From contig JAUIKI010000120.1 in assembly GCA_030430875.1 (NCBI GenBank), positions 1-5,283 on the forward strand: DNA of 5,283 bases. Direction: 5' to 3'. The stretch comes from Gammaproteobacteria bacterium (lineage in GTDB: Bacteria > Pseudomonadota > Gammaproteobacteria > Pseudomonadales > JAUIKI01). A program made the translations under genes and the position numbers. Positions within the stretch are counted from its first letter, which is position 1, and each line of letters starts with the position of its first letter. Shown piece after piece: positions 1 to 4,512 of this stretch. Below the pieces are notes generated by a model, which did not search any database, was not told the DNA's origin, and worked only from the letters and a program-made list of their open reading frames with translations.

Positions 1-843
1 TTAAATATGACATCTTTTAAAACGCGTGATGAGCAAGAAGTAGCAGGTTATGCTGAAGCGATGGATATCATTTTTCAATCCTATGAAGATTTCCATATCA
101 CTGAAAACCATATTCGACAGTTGCACCAAATTTTATTACGCCACAGTCATAAAGATGAACGTCATCGAGGTCATTATAAAACGTTAAATAATCATGTTGT
201 TGCATTGAATGATCAGGGTGAAGAAGTGGGCGTTATATTTGAAACAGCTACCCCCTTTGACACGCCACATCAAATGGAAGAACTGGTCCATTGGGTTAAT
301 AAAGCTATCGCTGAAAATAGTTTTCATCCGTTGTTGATTGTCGCAGTTTTTGTCGTTGTGTTTCTAGCAATCCATCCATTTCAAGATGGGAATGGTCGAC
401 TATCTCGTGTTTTGACAACATTGATGTTGCTGCGTGCTGGTTATGCTTATGTTCCTTTCACGTCACTAGAAAACATTATTGAAGAGAATAAGGATCTATA
501 TTACAAAGCATTGCGTCGGACTCAAGCAACGCTTAAAAATGACGAAGTCGATTGGCAACCTTGGCTTGGTTTTTTTCTGCGTTGTTTGAAGAAACAGAAA
601 GCTAAGCTTGCTATTAAAGTGGAAAAAGAAAAAATCTTGAGTGAAAAAGCACTTCCGACTTTGTCTCTACAAGTGTTAAGTTTGCTGGGAAAGCATGAGC
701 GTTTGAGTATATCTGAAATCGTGACACATACCGGTGCAAATCAAAATACGCTTAAAGTTCGATTGCGAGAATTAATTGCCCTTGAAAAAATTCAGCGTCA
801 TGGAAAGGCTAGGGCAACGTGGTATAGCTTGAGGAGGTTGTAG
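1..843 (+). CDS. Fic-domain protein (putative AMPylase) with C-terminal winged helix, 5' end missing
   Basis: Fic proteins transfer AMP, or another phosphate-containing moiety, from a nucleotide to a target hydroxyl. The signature HPFQDGNGRLSR matches HPFx(D/E)GNGRxxR and lies at residues 123-134 counted from the ATG at position 7; His123 is the expected catalytic base. After the Fic fold comes a region of about 65 residues (roughly 215-278) that reads as a winged helix-turn-helix, as in many Fic proteins that may bind DNA. The frame is open back to position 1, and the sequence after the ATG (SFKTRDEQEVAGYAEAMD) matches the interior of family members rather than a start. I therefore treat the ATG as an internal Met. 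About 90 N-terminal residues are probably missing, including the segment where this class carries its inhibitory (S/T)xxxE(G/N) motif, so autoinhibition cannot be judged. The Fic assignment is firm; the target is unknown. Confidence 0.93.
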   Translation, partial: LNMTSFKTRDEQEVAGYAEAMDIIFQSYEDFHITENHIRQLHQILLRHSHKDERHRGHYKTLNNHVVALNDQGEEVGVIFETATPFDTPHQMEELVHWVNKAIAENSFHPLLIVAVFVVVFLAIHPFQDGNGRLSRVLTTLMLLRAGYAYVPFTSLENIIEENKDLYYKALRRTQATLKNDEVDWQPWLGFFLRCLKKQKAKLAIKVEKEKILSEKALPTLSLQVLSLLGKHERLSISEIVTHTGANQNTLKVRLRELIALEKIQRHGKARATWYSLRRL

Positions 844-884
844 TGAAAATCAATGCAATAAAGAAGACAGGTTATGGCGATTAA
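843..884 (+). other. 13-codon GTG mini-ORF overlapping the fic stop
   Basis: A GTG overlaps the fic stop codon (TAGTG). It is preceded by a perfect AGGAGG at 832-837, five bases upstream, which is a very strong ribosome-binding site inside the last fic codons. The frame encodes VKINAIKKTGYGD and stops at 882-884. This arrangement normally marks a translationally coupled second gene of an operon. The frame closes after 13 codons, so it may be the stub of a lost downstream gene, or the AGGAGG may simply encode the Arg-Arg of the Fic C-terminus. I do not claim a functional peptide. Confidence 0.25.
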
Positions 885-897
885 ATGTGATCTAAAC

Positions 898-972
898 TGT
901 ACTAGCTCAGACTTGATCTGACAGACACCTGTAAAAAATTGGTAACTGTTAGATTAAGTCGAAACTAGTACA
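898..972. repeat. 75-bp palindromic (MITE/hairpin-like) element
   Basis: Two 32-base arms (898-929 and 941-972) are inverted repeats of each other at 25 of 32 positions, around an 11-base loop (930-940). The outer ends are TGTACTAG and CTAGTACA. Two of the mismatches become G-U pairs in RNA. It could be a small non-autonomous mobile element or a transcribed hairpin after fic. A T5 run lies at 982-986, but it is 9 bases past the stem, so this is not a standard terminator. A 13-base match to one tip occurs at 1520-1532. No coding capacity is seen. Confidence 0.65.
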
Positions 973-1145
973 TCTAAACGCTTTTTATTATGCATGATCA
1001 TCTTTGAGTCGCGGTTAATTCAGCTTGAAACCAGCATATTTTTATCAAAATAGATGAAAATAAAATCTAAATTAGATTAAAAATGATTCTAATTTTGGGT
1101 TTGTAATACGATTTTCTCTAAACTTTCCATTGATTGTATCTTCTT
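973..1145. other. AT-rich intergenic stretch, no gene seen
   Basis: No reading frame with protein-like content is visible on either strand. The stretch has runs of A and T and a short perfect inverted repeat (ATCTAA/TTAGAT around 1065-1077). I found no promoter with convincing -35 and -10 boxes at proper spacing. It separates the palindromic element after fic from the leader repeat. Confidence 0.6.
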
Positions 1146-1173
1146 AACCTATTGATTTAATTATATATTATTA

Positions 1174-1200
1174 TATTCATAAGTATTCATCTGGGTATTC
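1174..1200 (+). promoter_or_regulatory. Three phased TATTC direct repeats (copy A)
   Basis: TATTC occurs at 1174-1178, 1184-1188 and 1196-1200, spaced 10 and 12 bases apart, close to one helical turn. All three are kept at the same positions in the other leader copy (2802-2828), although this is the more divergent part of the repeat. That suggests a protein-binding site or part of the promoter region. The function is inferred only. Confidence 0.35.
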
Positions 1201-1227
1201 TTAGCCAAAACGGTAAATTTTCTCCAT

Positions 1228-1259
1228 CGCATCGAGATCAACTGTTGTCACTGGATGCG
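1228..1259 (+). promoter_or_regulatory. Leader hairpin, copy A
   Basis: CGCATC (1228-1233) pairs with GATGCG (1254-1259) around a 20-base loop. A G-U and an A-U pair can extend it, and a T5 run follows from 1261. If the leader is transcribed, this could be a weak attenuator or a regulatory RNA structure. The stem and loop are identical in the second copy, while the flanking bases differ. The stem is short, so a structural role is tentative. Confidence 0.35.
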
Positions 1260-1298
1260 GTTTTTAAGTTTCATTAACTTTATTTTTGGAGAAAAATT

Positions 1299-1511
1299 AT
1301 GAAGAAATTAACGTTGATTTTAGGTGCATTATCTATGGTGTTCTTAAGCTCTCAGTCATATGCAGACTGGTGTACTCCTGAGTTTGGAAAGAATAGGGTA
1401 CAAATTTGTTGCTTTGACAGCGCGTGTGACACTTCTGTCGGTGGTAAAGTGGTAATGTCGTGCACTAACACTGTACAGCCTAAAGGCGGTCCACCTTGCC
1501 AAAAACATTAA
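1299..1511 (+). CDS. Small exported cysteine-rich peptide (70 aa, six Cys)
   Basis: I recognise no family. The product begins with a typical Sec signal peptide: MKK, then a hydrophobic stretch (residues 4-17), then SYA as a likely signal peptidase I site before Asp23. The mature peptide would be about 48 residues with six cysteines (25, 37, 38, 43, 55, 67), an even number that suits three disulfides after export. It is rich in Gly and Pro near the C-terminus and is nearly neutral. The start is well supported: GGAG lies seven bases upstream within the leader repeat. The signal peptide resembles that of the 58-aa peptide at 2927-3103 (shared ILGAL-x-M), but the mature parts do not align. Possible roles include toxin or antimicrobial peptide, secreted effector or envelope peptide; none is shown by the sequence. 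Confidence 0.8.
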   Translation: MKKLTLILGALSMVFLSSQSYADWCTPEFGKNRVQICCFDSACDTSVGGKVVMSCTNTVQPKGGPPCQKH

Positions 1512-1519
1512 TTCGTAGC

Positions 1520-1532
1520 GTACTAGCTCAGA
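1520..1532 (+). repeat. 13-base match to one tip of the 898-972 palindrome
   Basis: GTACTAGCTCAGA is identical to 899-911, the tip of the left arm of the palindromic element. The rest of that element is not present here. It may be a truncated copy or a target-like site. At 13 bases a relationship is likely but not certain. Confidence 0.35.
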
Positions 1533-1555
1533 TAGTTTGTTGAAATAGAAGTAAT

Positions 1556-1593
1556 CGTAGGTTGGGCTTTGCTATTGCTCAGCCCAACCTGCG
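1556..1593. repeat. REP-like hairpin between convergent genes
   Basis: A 13-base stem (1556-1568 with 1581-1593, 12 matches plus one G-T) encloses a 12-base loop. It contains GTAG followed by GTTGGGCT, typical of the GTAG-led palindromes spread by RAYT transposases in proteobacteria. It lies 45 bases after the 70-aa peptide gene and 3 bases beyond the stop of the opposing lipoprotein gene. It may therefore end or stabilise both transcripts. No T-run follows directly on either strand, so it is not a classical intrinsic terminator. Confidence 0.75.
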
Positions 1594-1595
1594 AG

Positions 1596-2129
1596 CTACT
1601 TTTGCTTTTGCATAAAGATAGTCACTTCAGCCATAGTGATCCCAAATTTTTTAATATAAGATCGGTTCATTAGCACACCATCATTCATTAACCACATCCA
1701 ATCATCAAATTGAACTCGATAGGTTGTATCATCCACCGGCAAATCCATGCTATAGGACCACTGAGCAGCATTACCATAAACCATGCTCGAAGCGACGCCT
1801 AACACGTCATCAGCTCGCCCTTCATAACTATTGGCGCCTTTTTTCTCAATCGTCCAGACTCGTCTTTGAGTCTCACCATCATAATAATAAAAATCTTCTT
1901 CAAGTGTTCCTACATCACCATCCCAGCTTCCAATAATATCCACATCAAAGCGATTCACGACATTACCACTTCGATTTTGGACAATACCCCATGCTTTAAT
2001 TTTTCCACTAAAGTAAGTCTGTAAGTCAAATCTGGGTTCTAAATCAAGATAATTTTTGGATTGAATCCCACCGCAACCCACCAAAGCCATACAAAAAAAG
2101 ATACAATGTAAAGTCTGAATTTTCTTCAT
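1596..2129 (-). CDS. DUF3833 family lipoprotein
   Basis: The 177-residue product starts with a lipoprotein signal: MKK, a hydrophobic core and the lipobox LVGC with the lipidated Cys at residue 19. It is therefore expected to be anchored in the inner or outer membrane facing the periplasm. The body matches my memory of DUF3833 proteins: a DLQTYFSGKIKAWGIVQNRSG segment early on, then IIGSWDGDVGTLEEDFYYYDGETQRRVWT, GRADDVLG, and a C-terminal stretch with FDDWMW and NRSYIKKFG. The length is normal for the family and no defect is seen. A GAGG lies a few bases upstream of the ATG. The biochemical role of DUF3833 is unknown. The gene lies 38 bases downstream of the dehydrogenase remnant on the same strand, so the two may once have shared a transcript. 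Confidence 0.88.
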   Translation of the reverse strand: MKKIQTLHCIFFCMALVGCGGIQSKNYLDLEPRFDLQTYFSGKIKAWGIVQNRSGNVVNRFDVDIIGSWDGDVGTLEEDFYYYDGETQRRVWTIEKKGANSYEGRADDVLGVASSMVYGNAAQWSYSMDLPVDDTTYRVQFDDWMWLMNDGVLMNRSYIKKFGITMAEVTIFMQKQK

Positions 2130-2167
2130 AGATAACCTCTGTCATTTTGTTAGTGACTCATAAAAAG

Positions 2168-2627
2168 TTAATTGTCTTTGACCAAAAAAATATTACCAGA
2201 CTGGGCCTTTTCAATCAGCAGTGCAGGTGGTGTAAATCAATGACCGTATTTTTCCATCAAACCTTGAGCACGCAATACAAATTTCTTCAATCCATATTGA
2301 TTAATAAATTGTAATGCTCAGCCCGGCCAACCCAATTCCAAAAATATTGCCAACATTAATATCTTCTTCTAAACAACGAACCGTTTCAATCGCTTGAATA
2401 AATAAAATACAGTTTTTCATATCAGCACGGCTGATTAGCTCCTGATTTCCAACAAAAATAGTATACCAATCTGGCCATAATGATTTTTTACCTTCTTTGA
2501 GATAATCATAAAATTTGGCTTGATGAGATTTACCGCATCGATCAAATGCATTGATCATTCGATCAATTACTGCTTTAGCTAGATGAGGCACCCAAGGTAT
2601 ACTGCTATCTTCGAATGCTTTTTTAGA
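2168..2627 (-). pseudogene. 3-hydroxyacyl-CoA dehydrogenase (FadB/FadJ type), C-terminal remnant
   Basis: Two frames together spell the C-terminal domain of a FadB/FadJ-like multifunctional fatty-acid oxidation protein. The first frame (2627 down to 2304) reads FYDYLKEGKKSLWPDW and then LFIQAIETVRCLEE and DINVGNIFGIGLAG, as in the family. The second (2317 down to 2168) reads ALQFINQYGLKKFVLRAQ, then MEKYGH, a TGA at 2239-2237, and FTPPALLIEKAQSGNIF, matching the usual YGERFxPPxLL ending. The defects are a TAG at 2630-2628 upstream, a short deletion after LEE where the family has several more residues, a frameshift near 2318, and the internal TGA. The NAD-binding and enoyl-CoA hydratase parts are absent. 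A GTG at 2591 opens a 96-codon frame, but it is an internal codon of the remnant. Functional enzyme is excluded. Confidence 0.82.
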
Positions 2628-2773
2628 CTAAGAGGCCATCATATAGCTTTATTAAACCACTACCATACTCTCATCAAAGTCAGCTAAAATAAAGTCAATT
2701 TCAGGTTGTGTTTCCTCGATTCAATGCGTTTCCATAGGATTTTTTCTAAATCAGCCATTAATGATCGGCCTAT
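2628..2773. other. Degenerate spacer, no gene seen
   Basis: Only short interrupted frames occur. The longest noticeable one is a 24-codon minus-strand frame from an ATG at 2758 (MADLEKILWKRI...) that stops near 2684. Overlapping frames here (such as IEETQPEIDFILADFDES) look protein-like, so this may be another decayed gene fragment, but I cannot name it. Confidence 0.4.
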
Positions 2774-2801
2774 AACCCATTGATTTTATTGGTTATTATT
2801 T

Positions 2802-2828
2802 TATTCATCAATATTCATCTAGGTATTC
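2802..2828 (+). promoter_or_regulatory. Three phased TATTC direct repeats (copy B)
   Basis: TATTC occurs at 2802-2806, 2812-2816 and 2824-2828, the exact counterparts of the copy A sites. Bases between them have changed, while the three pentamers have not. The role is inferred. Confidence 0.35.
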
Positions 2829-2855
2829 TTGGCCAAAACGGTAAATTTTCCTCAT

Positions 2856-2887
2856 CGCATCGAGATCAACTGTTGTCACTGGATGCG
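2856..2887 (+). promoter_or_regulatory. Leader hairpin, copy B
   Basis: CGCATC (2856-2861) pairs with GATGCG (2882-2887) with the same 20-base loop as copy A. Here the stem is followed by GGTTTT rather than GTTTTT. A regulatory RNA or attenuator role is possible but unproven. Confidence 0.35.
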
Positions 2888-2926
2888 GGTTTTAAGTTTC
2901 ATTAACTTTATTTTTGGAGAAAAATT

Positions 2927-3103
2927 ATGAAGAAAGCAATTATACTAGGAGCCTTGGCGATGACTTCACATGCTGGGCCAGTTACTAGGTACGCTGTCTG
3001 TTTGACTAAGGCTGGTGATAGTCACCAAGAGGTACTGAAATGTGAGAAGCAGCTTTCAGAAAACGCTAAGGCGTGTAAAAATCATCTTAGACGTTGTGCT
3101 TAG
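2927..3103 (+). CDS. Small exported basic peptide (58 aa, four Cys)
   Basis: This short gene is easily missed. It starts at the ATG seven bases after GGAG in leader copy B and ends at the TAG at 3101-3103. MKKAIILGALAMTSHA looks like a short Sec signal peptide, with cleavage likely after SHA (residue 16). The mature part of about 42 residues has four cysteines (25, 39, 50, 57), which would allow two disulfides. It is basic (eight Lys/Arg against four Asp/Glu) and appears helical, with the segments EVLKCEKQLSENAKACKNHLRRC. No family is recognised. Its signal peptide is related to that of the 70-aa peptide, but the mature part is not. The conserved leader, strong ribosome-binding site, signal peptide and paired cysteines together argue that it is a real gene. 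Confidence 0.75.
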   Translation: MKKAIILGALAMTSHAGPVTRYAVCLTKAGDSHQEVLKCEKQLSENAKACKNHLRRCA

Positions 3104-3108
3104 AGCTT

Positions 3109-3183
3109 GTAGGGTAGATTAACGGAGTGTAATCCACCGAAAATCTTCCTGGATTATGCTCATCCCTCGCTAATCCAGGCTAC
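3109..3183. repeat. Inverted REP pair (BIME-like)
   Basis: A forward unit (3109-3138) begins GTAG and folds GGTAGATTA with TAATCCACC (8 of 9). A second unit lies in the opposite orientation (3148-3183): CCTGGATTA pairs perfectly with TAATCCAGG and is followed by CTAC, the reverse of GTAG. GTAG-led palindromes with a GGATTA/TAATCC stem are a common REP type in proteobacteria. The pair starts six bases after the stop of the 58-aa peptide gene and may stabilise its mRNA 3' end. No RAYT transposase is in the window. Confidence 0.82.
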
Positions 3184-3212
3184 GATCTACATTTGTCATA
3201 TGCCTTTGAGTT

Positions 3213-3242
3213 ACGGTGAGAAGTCTTTTCTCACCGTTTTTT
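3213..3242 (+). terminator. Rho-independent terminator after the 58-aa peptide gene
   Basis: A perfect 10-base stem (ACGGTGAGAA at 3213-3222, TTCTCACCGT at 3228-3237) with a 5-base loop runs straight into six Ts (3237-3242). It is a strong intrinsic terminator on the plus strand. It would end transcription from leader copy B after the inverted REP pair, and it insulates ribF from the peptide gene. Confidence 0.92.
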
Positions 3243-3249
3243 ATCATTT

Positions 3250-3409
3250 TGAGACCATTGCATTAAAACTACAACGATAAAAATAGTTAAAAATCTCCAT
3301 ATTTTCGTTGCAAAATTGGTCAATAACTTGTTATTACCTGCATTTTGCGCCTTAATCTGAATCTTTTTTTCTCATTTTTCTGTCGCTGACTTTTAATGCA
3401 ATGGTCTCA
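3250..3409. mobile_element. 160-bp MITE-like element with perfect 19-bp terminal inverted repeats
   Basis: TGAGACCATTGCATTAAAA at 3250-3268 is the exact reverse complement of 3391-3409. The 160-bp unit has no reading frame of note. It contains an inner inverted repeat (CAACGA at 3272-3277, TCGTTG at 3305-3310). Such features fit a non-autonomous transposable element moved in trans by a transposase coded elsewhere. The GAGACC...TTGCA ends recall some IS5-type insertion sequences, but only from memory. Both flanks are T-rich, so a target duplication (perhaps TTT) cannot be decided. It sits between the terminator and the ribF promoter. Confidence 0.8.
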
Positions 3410-3448
3410 TTTTAGTTTTATCATAAAGTTCTCATCTGAATCATCCCT

Positions 3449-3477
3449 TTCCCAGGACCCTCCCAACTCGGTATAAT
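3449..3477 (+). promoter_or_regulatory. Sigma-70-type promoter for ribF
   Basis: A perfect -10 box TATAAT lies at 3472-3477. At 17 bases upstream is TTCCCA (3449-3454), which matches four of six -35 positions. Transcription would start near 3484, giving a short leader of about 25 bases before the TTG start of ribF. The promoter lies just outside the MITE-like element. Confidence 0.7.
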
Positions 3478-3490
3478 ACCTGGTTCATTC

Positions 3491-3559
3491 ATGTCGAGTA
3501 TTTGCCATTTTGTCGTATTTCAACACCATCATTCGCAGCCTGTCGCATATTTTGCCTAA
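3491..3559 (+). other. 22-codon ORF overlapping the ribF start
   Basis: The only ATG just after the ribF promoter (3491) is in a different frame from ribF. It opens a 22-codon frame (MSSICHFVVFQHHHSQPVAYFA) that stops at 3557-3559, inside ribF. It could be a leader ORF that affects ribF translation, a chance frame, or a sign of a sequencing or natural frameshift at the 5' end of ribF. No clear ribosome-binding site precedes it. Confidence 0.2.
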
Positions 3560-4451
3560 GCATCAGGGGGCGATCGCAACCATTGGTAATTTCGATGGCG
3601 TTCACATTGGTCATCAGACAATTTTGCGACAGATGCAAACCATTGCGAGTGAGCGTGGTTTGAAGACCTTGATTATGATTTTTGAGCCACAACCACGAGA
3701 GTTCTTTTTGAAGGAGCAGGCCCCACGTCGTTTAACGGTGTTTCGTGACAAAGTGCATTGGCTTAATCATCACGGTGTCGATTACGTGTTGCGGGTTAAA
3801 TTTGATGAGAACCTGAGTCTTTATTCTGCTGATCAATTTATCCAAGAATTATTGATTAATAAGTTACAGGTAAAACACCTAGTGATTGGCGATGATTTCA
3901 AATTTGGTTGTGATCGTCGGGGTGATTTTGCCTTGCTTGCGAAAGCGGGACAACAACACGGTTTTCCAGTGCAACGTACTGAAACTATCGATTTTCAACA
4001 AGAGCGCATTAGCAGCACCCGGATTCGAGAAGTGTTATCACATTGTGAATTTGTTGAAGCCAAACGTATGCTAGGACGACCTTATTATCTTTCGGGTCGA
4101 GTGATTCAAGGTCGACAATTAGGGAGAGAACTGGGTTTTGCAACGGCAAATATAGCAGTGGATCGACAACAAATGCTGTTTAGCGGTGTGTTTGCGGTGA
4201 AAGTGACAGTAGCATCCGGTGAAATCGTCAATGGTGTGGCCAACTTAGGCGTGAGGCCAACGGTTCAAGGTGAGACTTTGTTGCTAGAAAACCACCTATT
4301 TGATTTCACAGATGATTTATATCAACAACGCATTCAGGTAGAATTCTGTCATAAGATTCGTGATGAACAGCATTTTCCCGATTTGCAGGCATTGAAACAG
4401 CAAATTCAGCAAGATTGTGTCGCAGCAAAACGCTTTTTTAATCAAGCATAG
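3510..4451 (+). CDS. ribF: Bifunctional riboflavin kinase / FAD synthetase
   Basis: RibF phosphorylates riboflavin to FMN and then adenylylates FMN to FAD in the cytoplasm. The N-terminal FMN adenylyltransferase half shows TIGNFDGVHIGH (residues 24-35), GDDFKFGCDRRG (127-138) and ISSTRIR (167-173). The C-terminal kinase half begins near GRPYYLSGRVIQG (189-201) and has GRELGFATANI (205-215), GVFAV (226-230), NGVANLGVRPTV (241-252) and ENH (260-262) with the likely catalytic Glu. The usual GFPTAN reads GFATAN here, a mild substitution. At 313 residues the length is normal. The start is TTG: no ATG or GTG is in frame upstream before the TAA at 3474-3476, and the family N-terminus aligns with IIRSLSHIL a few residues in. 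Shine-Dalgarno pairing is weak (GAG at 3495-3497). ileS follows after 61 bases. Confidence 0.96.
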   Translation: MSYFNTIIRSLSHILPKHQGAIATIGNFDGVHIGHQTILRQMQTIASERGLKTLIMIFEPQPREFFLKEQAPRRLTVFRDKVHWLNHHGVDYVLRVKFDENLSLYSADQFIQELLINKLQVKHLVIGDDFKFGCDRRGDFALLAKAGQQHGFPVQRTETIDFQQERISSTRIREVLSHCEFVEAKRMLGRPYYLSGRVIQGRQLGRELGFATANIAVDRQQMLFSGVFAVKVTVASGEIVNGVANLGVRPTVQGETLLLENHLFDFTDDLYQQRIQVEFCHKIRDEQHFPDLQALKQQIQQDCVAAKRFFNQA

Positions 4452-4512
4452 CGCTGTAGAATCAAACCGGCTTTAGATTTTATTTAACTAATTAATAAGT
4501 CCTAGGATAAAC

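Larger units (their letters stand above)
1146..1307 (+). repeat. Leader repeat, copy A (direct repeat of 2774-2935)
   Basis: This segment aligns without a gap to 2774-2935 (constant offset 1628) with about 13 differences in 162 positions. The differences concentrate in the first third: 4 of them lie in the last 107 positions, 8 within 1151-1200 and one at 1150. The repeat covers the probable promoter and 5' leader, the Shine-Dalgarno GGAG (1288-1291, seven bases before the ATG) and the first three codons (Met-Lys-Lys) of the small gene behind it. Identity falls sharply inside the coding region. Confidence 0.95.
2774..2935 (+). repeat. Leader repeat, copy B (direct repeat of 1146-1307)
   Basis: This is the second copy of the leader cassette, in the same orientation, ungapped against copy A and ending with the same GGAG (2916-2919) and Met-Lys-Lys start. 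Homology upstream of 2774 fades quickly. The two copies bracket the lipoprotein gene and the dehydrogenase remnant, so recombination between them could delete or duplicate that segment. Confidence 0.95.

Noticed and set aside
1245..1250. TTGTCA as a -35 box in the leader repeat
   Set aside because: No acceptable -10 box lies 16-18 bases downstream, so the promoter of the peptide genes remains unplaced.
1515..1545. tRNA-like D-arm motif (TAGCTCAG followed by GTT)
   Set aside because: No TTCGA-type T-arm, acceptor stem or anticodon arm can be built around it; the match comes from the repeat tip shared with 899-911.
1724..1936. 70-codon plus-strand frame
   Set aside because: It lies antisense within the well-supported DUF3833 lipoprotein gene, and its His/Ser/Gln-rich translation has no protein-like features.
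2301..2591. 96-codon minus-strand frame as a standalone gene starting at GTG 2591
   Set aside because: Family similarity continues upstream of the GTG and resumes in another frame downstream, so this is part of a pseudogene.
2684..2758. 24-codon minus-strand ORF (MADLEKILWKRI...)
   Set aside because: It is too short, has no clear ribosome-binding site and no recognised family; it is probably chance or a decayed fragment.
3489..3692. 67-codon minus-strand frame
   Set aside because: It is antisense to the start of ribF, whose motifs are clear, and has no supporting signal.
3886..4074. 62-codon plus-strand frame
   Set aside because: It is an out-of-frame shadow inside ribF.
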